Of a stretch of DNA of 8,976 bases, positions 5,836-8,976 are shown one piece after another (within the stretch, counting starts at the first letter, position 1; every line of letters begins with the position of its first letter). The stretch is from Nanobdellota archaeon (GTDB taxonomy: Archaea > Nanobdellota > Nanobdellia > Woesearchaeales > GW2011-AR15), in assembly GCA_013335235.1 (NCBI GenBank), contig JAAXVZ010000038.1:1-8976 (forward strand), given 5' to 3'. Both the position numbers and the translations under genes were made by a program. Below the pieces are notes generated by a model that ran no database searches, had not been told where the DNA came from, and was given only the letters and a program-made list of their open reading frames with translations.

Positions 5836-7194
5836 ATGAAAATCACATTCTTAGGCGCTGCAGGTGTTGTGACAGGATCAAGCTATCTCCTCGAGGCTGG
5901 CGGCCTCCGCATGTTAGTCGACTGCGGACTATTCCAGGGAGATAAAGACCTGACAAGGAAGAATTATGAAGAATTCCCTTTTGACGCTAGGAAAATAGAC
6001 CTTCTCCTTTTGACGCATGCGCACATAGACCACTGCGGCCTATTGCCGAAGCTTGCCGCAAAGGGGTTCAAAGGCCGGGTATACACTACTTCTGCGACAA
6101 TCGACCTCGCGATGGCGATACTTGAGGACTCAGCAAACATCCAGGAGCAGGATACAAAAAAAGAGAATGAAAGAAGGATGAGAATTGGGCTTGAGCCTAG
6201 GAGCCCGCTATACACAAAAGATGATGTAAAGACGCTAAAACCGCTGTTTTCCAGTGTCGAGTGGAACACTGAGCTGAAGATATCAAAGAGCGTGAAAGCC
6301 AGGTTCAGGAGAGCCGGCCATATACTAGGCGCTTCGAGCATCGAAGTCTTTGCTGATGGAAAAAAGATAGTTTTCTCCGGAGACTTGGGGCAGTTCGGCG
6401 CGCCTATAATAAAAGACCCTGAGATAATCGATGATGCTGATTATGTGCTCATAGAATCCACATACGGAAACATGCTGCATGAAAAAGCTGACAGGGAAGA
6501 GATACTTCTAAAGCATATCCTTGAGACATATGAAAAAGGCGGGAAGCTCATGATACCATGCTTTGCTATAGAGAGGACACAGGAGATACTTTACACGATG
6601 AGCAACCTCATCAAAGCAAAGAAGTGTCCTAAGCAACCTGTGTTCCTGGACAGCCCTCTTGCAATAAAAGCGACTGGTGTCTTCAAGAAGCACAAGGAAT
6701 GCTATAATGAAAAAGCAATGAAGGTTGCTGACATCTTCAACTTCTCCCAGCTGAAGCCAACCCAGGATGTAAAAGAATCCATGAAGATAAACAGCTACGA
6801 TGACCCTTGCATAATCATGGCAGGAGATGGCATGTGCACCGGCGGCAGGATCAGGCATCATTTCAAGCACGGGATATGGAATAAGAAGAATACTGTCCTG
6901 TTTGTGGGATACCAGGCTGAAGGGACGCTCGGAAGGCATATACTGGAAGGCGAAAACCCGATAAGGATGATGGGAATGGAATTTGTAGTGAAGGCTGACA
7001 TAAGGAAGATCACCAGCTTCTCAGCCCATGCAGACTCAGAAGGGCTCATGAGATGGGCAAGGTCCTTCCCAAAAAAAGCGAAGTTCTTCATCATCCATGG
7101 TGAGAATGACTCCCAGGCAGCGCTTAAGGCAAACCTGGAAAAAGAAGGATATTCCTGCAAGATACCAATGATCGGCGACTCTGTTACTCTTTGA
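5836..7194 (+). CDS. Beta-CASP metallo-beta-lactamase ribonuclease (CPSF73/TTHA0252-like)
   Basis: The 452-aa protein is a zinc-dependent RNA nuclease of the beta-CASP group. Metallo-beta-lactamase motifs are all seen: D29 in LVDCG, H61-A-H63-I-D65-H66, H162 in AGHILGAS, and D183 in FSGDLG. The beta-CASP motifs are also present: E207 in LIESTYG (A), H398 in FSAHAD (B) and H421 in IIHGE (C), matching E204, H396 and H418 of human CPSF73. MCTGGRIRHH (333-342) is the usual glycine-rich signature. It lacks the N-terminal KH domains of FttA/aCPSF1, so it is not the archaeal termination factor but the shorter aCPSF2-type enzyme, thought to act in RNA processing or decay. Length fits the short family. 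The start follows the TATA spacing and opens MKITFLGAAGVVTGS, the family's usual N-terminus. Confidence 0.95.
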   Translation: MKITFLGAAGVVTGSSYLLEAGGLRMLVDCGLFQGDKDLTRKNYEEFPFDARKIDLLLLTHAHIDHCGLLPKLAAKGFKGRVYTTSATIDLAMAILEDSANIQEQDTKKENERRMRIGLEPRSPLYTKDDVKTLKPLFSSVEWNTELKISKSVKARFRRAGHILGASSIEVFADGKKIVFSGDLGQFGAPIIKDPEIIDDADYVLIESTYGNMLHEKADREEILLKHILETYEKGGKLMIPCFAIERTQEILYTMSNLIKAKKCPKQPVFLDSPLAIKATGVFKKHKECYNEKAMKVADIFNFSQLKPTQDVKESMKINSYDDPCIIMAGDGMCTGGRIRHHFKHGIWNKKNTVLFVGYQAEGTLGRHILEGENPIRMMGMEFVVKADIRKITSFSAHADSEGLMRWARSFPKKAKFFIIHGENDSQAALKANLEKEGYSCKIPMIGDSVTL

Positions 7195-7265
7195 AATCGT
7201 CAGCTGTGAGCTATGTCTGAATTATCTTAGACAAGTAGATAAATTATCCAAAAGGCATCAAAAAA

Positions 7266-7274
7266 GATATAAAG
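7266..7274 (+). promoter_or_regulatory. TATA box for the 137-aa Cys/His protein
   Basis: GATATAAAG, with an A-rich BRE-like stretch before it, is centred about 26 nt upstream of the ATG at 7296, predicting a leaderless mRNA. A short inverted repeat AGAGG-TTTT-CCTCT lies between the TATA box and the start; it would not be transcribed if the start site is at the ATG. Confidence 0.6.
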
Positions 7275-7295
7275 AGAGGTTTTCCTCTAAATCAG

Positions 7296-7709
7296 ATGAA
7301 ATATAAGTTCCACCCTGAACGCACATTGAGACATATCATCTCTTTCCCGTTCATCTGGATGATGCTGTTCCCTTTGGTTTTCTTTGACATCCTGCTGGAG
7401 ATATACCATAATATCTGCTTCTACATGTATGGGATAAATAAGATAAACCGGTGGGACTATATCAGGATAGACAGGCACAGGCTTATGTATCTGTCCATGT
7501 TCGATAAGCTGAACTGCATGTACTGCGGCTACGCAAACGGGCTTCTCCATTACGGCAGCACGATTGCAGGAGAGACAGAGAAATACTGGTGCGCCATCAA
7601 GCATCAGCCAGGGAATTTCAAGGAACCCGCCCACCATAAAGACTTTCTTCCCTATGGCGATGACAAGGCGTTCAATGAGATGTACAATAAGCAGTGCAGG
7701 AAGAAGTGA
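7296..7709 (+). CDS. Conserved Cys/His-rich membrane-associated protein, unknown function
   Basis: The 137-aa protein has one hydrophobic segment near the N-terminus (about 14-35, IISFPFIWMMLFPLVFFDIL) that could be a membrane helix or hairpin. A soluble part follows with RIDRHRLMYLS (57-67), LNCMYCGYANG (72-82), YWCAIKH (97-103) and HHKDF (113-117). C74, C77, C99 and H103 or H113 could bind a metal or make a redox centre; this is inference. From memory, proteins with this RIDRH...YCGYANG...YWC layout are conserved hypotheticals also found in many bacteria, so the gene may have moved between domains. The function is not known to me. It is a single-gene unit with its own TATA box and a 101-bp gap after the RNase gene. 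Confidence 0.85.
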   Translation: MKYKFHPERTLRHIISFPFIWMMLFPLVFFDILLEIYHNICFYMYGINKINRWDYIRIDRHRLMYLSMFDKLNCMYCGYANGLLHYGSTIAGETEKYWCAIKHQPGNFKEPAHHKDFLPYGDDKAFNEMYNKQCRKK

Positions 7710-7779
7710 GAGTTCAGTCAAATTATTTCTGAAACTGGAACATATCTGACCAAAAATATATGGTCCCTAAAAGATAAGG

Positions 7780-7913
7780 TGCGCAGGGCAGGACTCGAAC
7801 CTGCGAAGGCACTAAGCCAGCAGCTGTCTTACATGATGACTATCATCGCCCTTTTTGGGCTCAACCCTCAAATGACTTGAGGCTGCCACGTTTGACCGCT
7901 TCGCTACCTGCGC
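7780..7913 (-). tRNA. tRNA-Leu(CAA) with intron
   Basis: The gene spans 134 nt and gives an 84-nt mature class II tRNA after removal of a 50-nt intron. The acceptor GCGCAGG/CCTGCGC is perfect. The D stem is GCG/CGT with AAGCGGTCAAA in the loop. The anticodon stem GCAGC/GCTGC is formed by the two exons with loop CTCAAG plus A, so the anticodon is CAA, reading TTG. The long variable arm has a GGC/GCC stem. The T stem GCAGG/CCTGC has a TTCGAGT loop. The discriminator is A, the leucine identity base, and full CCA is not encoded (CCT follows). Exons are 7876-7913 and 7780-7825. Confidence 0.93.
7826..7875 (-). other. Archaeal tRNA intron at position 37/38
   Basis: The 50-nt intron sits between G37 and A38, the standard archaeal site. 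A bulge-helix-bulge can be drawn: exon stem GCAGC/GCTGC, 3' bulge AC|A, central helix CTCA/TAAG with one C-A mismatch, 5' bulge AG|T, and intron helix CAT/ATG. Cuts between the second and third bulge bases give exactly this intron. GCCC-AAAAA-GGGC and GATGA-TAG-TCATC hairpins lie inside. Confidence 0.8.
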
Positions 7914-7999
7914 GTCTTCAAATGTGGGCTCGACTGAAAGGAGACCCACCTGCTCGATGCACCCTGATAAGGGTGCTTTGGCCACATCGCTACCTGCGC
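7914..7999 (-). pseudogene. tRNA-like partial copy of a tRNA-Leu 5' end
   Basis: On the minus strand this 86-nt segment opens with GCGCAGGTAGCGA, the same as the tRNA-Leu start, and stays similar into the D loop (GTGGCCAAA against GCGGTCAAA). It then diverges. No T arm with TTCGA and no 3' acceptor strand follow; instead there are two hairpins, GCACCC/GGGTGC with a TTATCA loop and TGGG-t-CTC/GAG-CCCA. It ends directly at the first base of the intact tRNA-Leu. A TATA box lies at the right distance before this copy, not before the intact one, so both are probably on one transcript. It is probably a degenerate duplicate tRNA; a structured leader or tRNA-half-like RNA is possible. Confidence 0.6.
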
Positions 8000-8024
8000 G
8001 TATCTCACCTTGAAAAAAGAATTA

Positions 8025-8035
8025 GCATATAAAAG
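8025..8035 (-). promoter_or_regulatory. TATA box for the tRNA-like/tRNA-Leu transcript
   Basis: Minus-strand CTTTTATATGC is centred about 30 nt before base 7999, where the tRNA-like copy begins, but about 115 nt before the intact tRNA-Leu. It therefore predicts a start at about 8004 and a transcript that includes both. Confidence 0.6.
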
Positions 8036-8050
8036 TTATGCATACAAAAC

Positions 8051-8060
8051 CTTTTTATAA
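8051..8060 (+). promoter_or_regulatory. TATA box for the membrane thioredoxin gene
   Basis: CTTTTTATAA is centred about 31 nt before the ATG at 8088, so transcription should start about 5 nt before the start codon, in the GGGGG run at 8082-8086. It lies back to back with the tRNA-Leu TATA box, making a compact divergent promoter. Confidence 0.55.
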
Positions 8061-8087
8061 TAACTAAGACAATCTTACATCGGGGGA

Positions 8088-8816
8088 ATGAGAAAGCTTG
8101 AAAAGAAGGTCGTACTCTTTGCTGCGACCATATCGATAATACTCTATCTTGCCGGTGTGCTGTCCGGGCTTTTTGCTAGCGATATAATCCAAAAGAACAT
8201 AAAACAGGACATACAGAAAGATATCAGTTTCCTCAAGGACTATATGGATATCTCTGCCCTGGATGTGAAGAATATCCAATTGCAGCAGTTCTTCATTGAG
8301 AATATAGATGAGTCAAGGAAATGCGAGTTCGAAGACCTCTACCTGTCAAATCTCCACAGCCAGCTTTCAAGCTACTGGGACAGGCTTCCAGCCAGGCTAG
8401 AGGAGCATGACAGGACAAATGAGCCGACTGCTGATTACATCTCATTGAAAAGAGAGTATATCAGGCTGTCTCTTCGGATGTGGCTCATTGCAAAGAAAAG
8501 CTATTCCAGCTGCAATGACAGCAGGTTCGTGCCTGTGCTTTATTTCTATTCAAAAGAGTGCGAGAACTGCACTGCGCAAGGAGAGCACCTTGACGCATTC
8601 AAGGACTTTGTAGAGACTCAGAACAAGACTGCGATAGTCTTCCCTATAGACCTGAATTTTGCTGATGACATGGTTGTCATGCTGAAAAAATTCTACAACA
8701 TAAGCTATGTCCCATCTCTTATAATCGGTGACACGTTCATAGATGAGCTTGCGGATATAGATACCCTTAAAACAGAATACTATTCAGCAGAAAAATACAA
8801 TCTAACAGGTCCCTAG
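8088..8816 (+). CDS. Membrane-anchored thioredoxin-fold protein
   Basis: The 242-aa protein has an N-terminal signal anchor (about 8-30, VVLFAATISIILYLAGVLSG) with preceding lysines and arginine. A helical, charged linker follows (35-140). The C-terminal thioredoxin-like domain (about 147-235) starts VPVLYFYSKECENCTAQGEHL: the CxxC is C158-E-N-C161. It includes a second strand at 182-188 (AIVFPID) and the cis-proline loop YVPSLII with P209. By the positive-inside rule the redox domain is outside the cell membrane. It probably makes, reduces or shuffles disulfides in exported proteins; direction and partner cannot be told. C79 and C142 are extra cysteines in the linker and might act as relay or structural residues. 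Its last 15 bases overlap the convergent hydrolase gene. Confidence 0.87.
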   Translation: MRKLEKKVVLFAATISIILYLAGVLSGLFASDIIQKNIKQDIQKDISFLKDYMDISALDVKNIQLQQFFIENIDESRKCEFEDLYLSNLHSQLSSYWDRLPARLEEHDRTNEPTADYISLKREYIRLSLRMWLIAKKSYSSCNDSRFVPVLYFYSKECENCTAQGEHLDAFKDFVETQNKTAIVFPIDLNFADDMVVMLKKFYNISYVPSLIIGDTFIDELADIDTLKTEYYSAEKYNLTGP

Positions 8817-8976
8817 ATCTTCTTCTATCAGGTCTGATATCTCCTCATTCAGCCTGACATTCGGATGCTGGTCATAAGGTATCACATAGTCATTTGTGTA
8901 AGTGATCTCTGAATAGTCCAGTATGCTGATATTATTATGCTTGAATAGACTTAGGAACGCATCAAACCCTTTTCCA
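8802..8976 (-). CDS. C-terminal part of a probable SGNH/GDSL-type hydrolase (incomplete)
   Basis: An open minus-strand frame enters from the right edge and ends at TAG (8802-8804), giving the last 57 residues of a protein whose start is outside the window. It contains KHNNISILDYSEI, then VIPYDQHPNVRLNEEISDLI. The D-x-H-P-N followed by a C-terminal helix resembles block V of SGNH/GDSL esterases, where Asp and His of the catalytic triad sit, and the preceding strand fits that fold. The assignment rests on this one motif and is tentative. The gene is convergent with the thioredoxin-like gene and overlaps its end by 15 bases. Confidence 0.55.
   Translation of the reverse strand, partial: GKGFDAFLSLFKHNNISILDYSEITYTNDYVIPYDQHPNVRLNEEISDLIEEDLGTC

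Noticed and set aside
7287..7721. 144-aa minus-strand open frame
   Set aside because: It is antisense to the Cys/His-rich protein, which has a TATA box, a sensible N-terminus and recognised conserved motifs.
7748..7766. GACCA/TGGTC inverted repeat downstream of tRNA-Leu as a terminator
   Set aside because: The stem is only 5 bp, and the T run lies in the loop rather than after the stem; not strong enough to call.
7832..7848. C/D box guide RNA in the tRNA-Leu intron (ATGATGA on the plus strand, GATGATAG on the minus strand)
   Set aside because: The good C box is on the strand opposite to the tRNA, and no D box (CTGA) or C'/D' pair accompanies either; the bases are explained by the intron hairpin.

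Overview
The window looks archaeal, most likely from a DPANN lineage such as Woesearchaeota or a relative. That placement is an inference from content: an aIF5A homologue, a TRAX-like translin nuclease, a tRNA-Leu with an archaeal bulge-helix-bulge intron, tRNAs without encoded CCA, and genes whose start codons lie about 26 nt from a TATA box (leaderless mRNAs). No 16S rRNA or other decisive marker is present.

Layout. 1-372: tRNA-Arg(CCU) on the minus strand, followed by two identical 57-bp direct repeats that each begin inside the tRNA 3' acceptor strand and carry a hairpin/T8 terminator; a 74-bp hairpin-rich spacer separates them. 373-1433 (minus): a start/stop-overlapping pair, a catalytic-type TRAX/translin protein followed by a small uncharacterised protein. 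1497-2223 (plus): a small cupin, then an aIF5A-like factor whose hypusination lysine is replaced by threonine. 2224-5686 (minus): a tightly coupled two-gene unit, a single-pass membrane protein with a large external domain followed by a 666-aa coiled-coil protein; neither is recognised and together they are the best candidate for an undescribed system. 5836-7194 (plus): a beta-CASP metallo-beta-lactamase RNase of the CPSF73/TTHA0252 type. 7296-7709 (plus): a small Cys/His-rich membrane-associated conserved protein. 7780-7999 (minus): intron-containing tRNA-Leu(CAA), preceded by an 86-nt tRNA-like partial copy of its 5' end that sits at the expected promoter position. 8088-8816 (plus): a membrane-anchored thioredoxin-fold protein, overlapping tail to tail with the C-terminus of a probable SGNH-type hydrolase that runs off the window.

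Several genes concern RNA: TRAX-like nuclease, beta-CASP RNase, aIF5A-like factor and two tRNAs. They are separate transcription units, so they are neighbours rather than one operon. The clear operon-like pairs are TRAX plus the 164-aa protein and the membrane plus coiled-coil proteins. Both tRNA loci carry a partial copy of the tRNA end beside the intact gene, an unusual coincidence in 9 kb.
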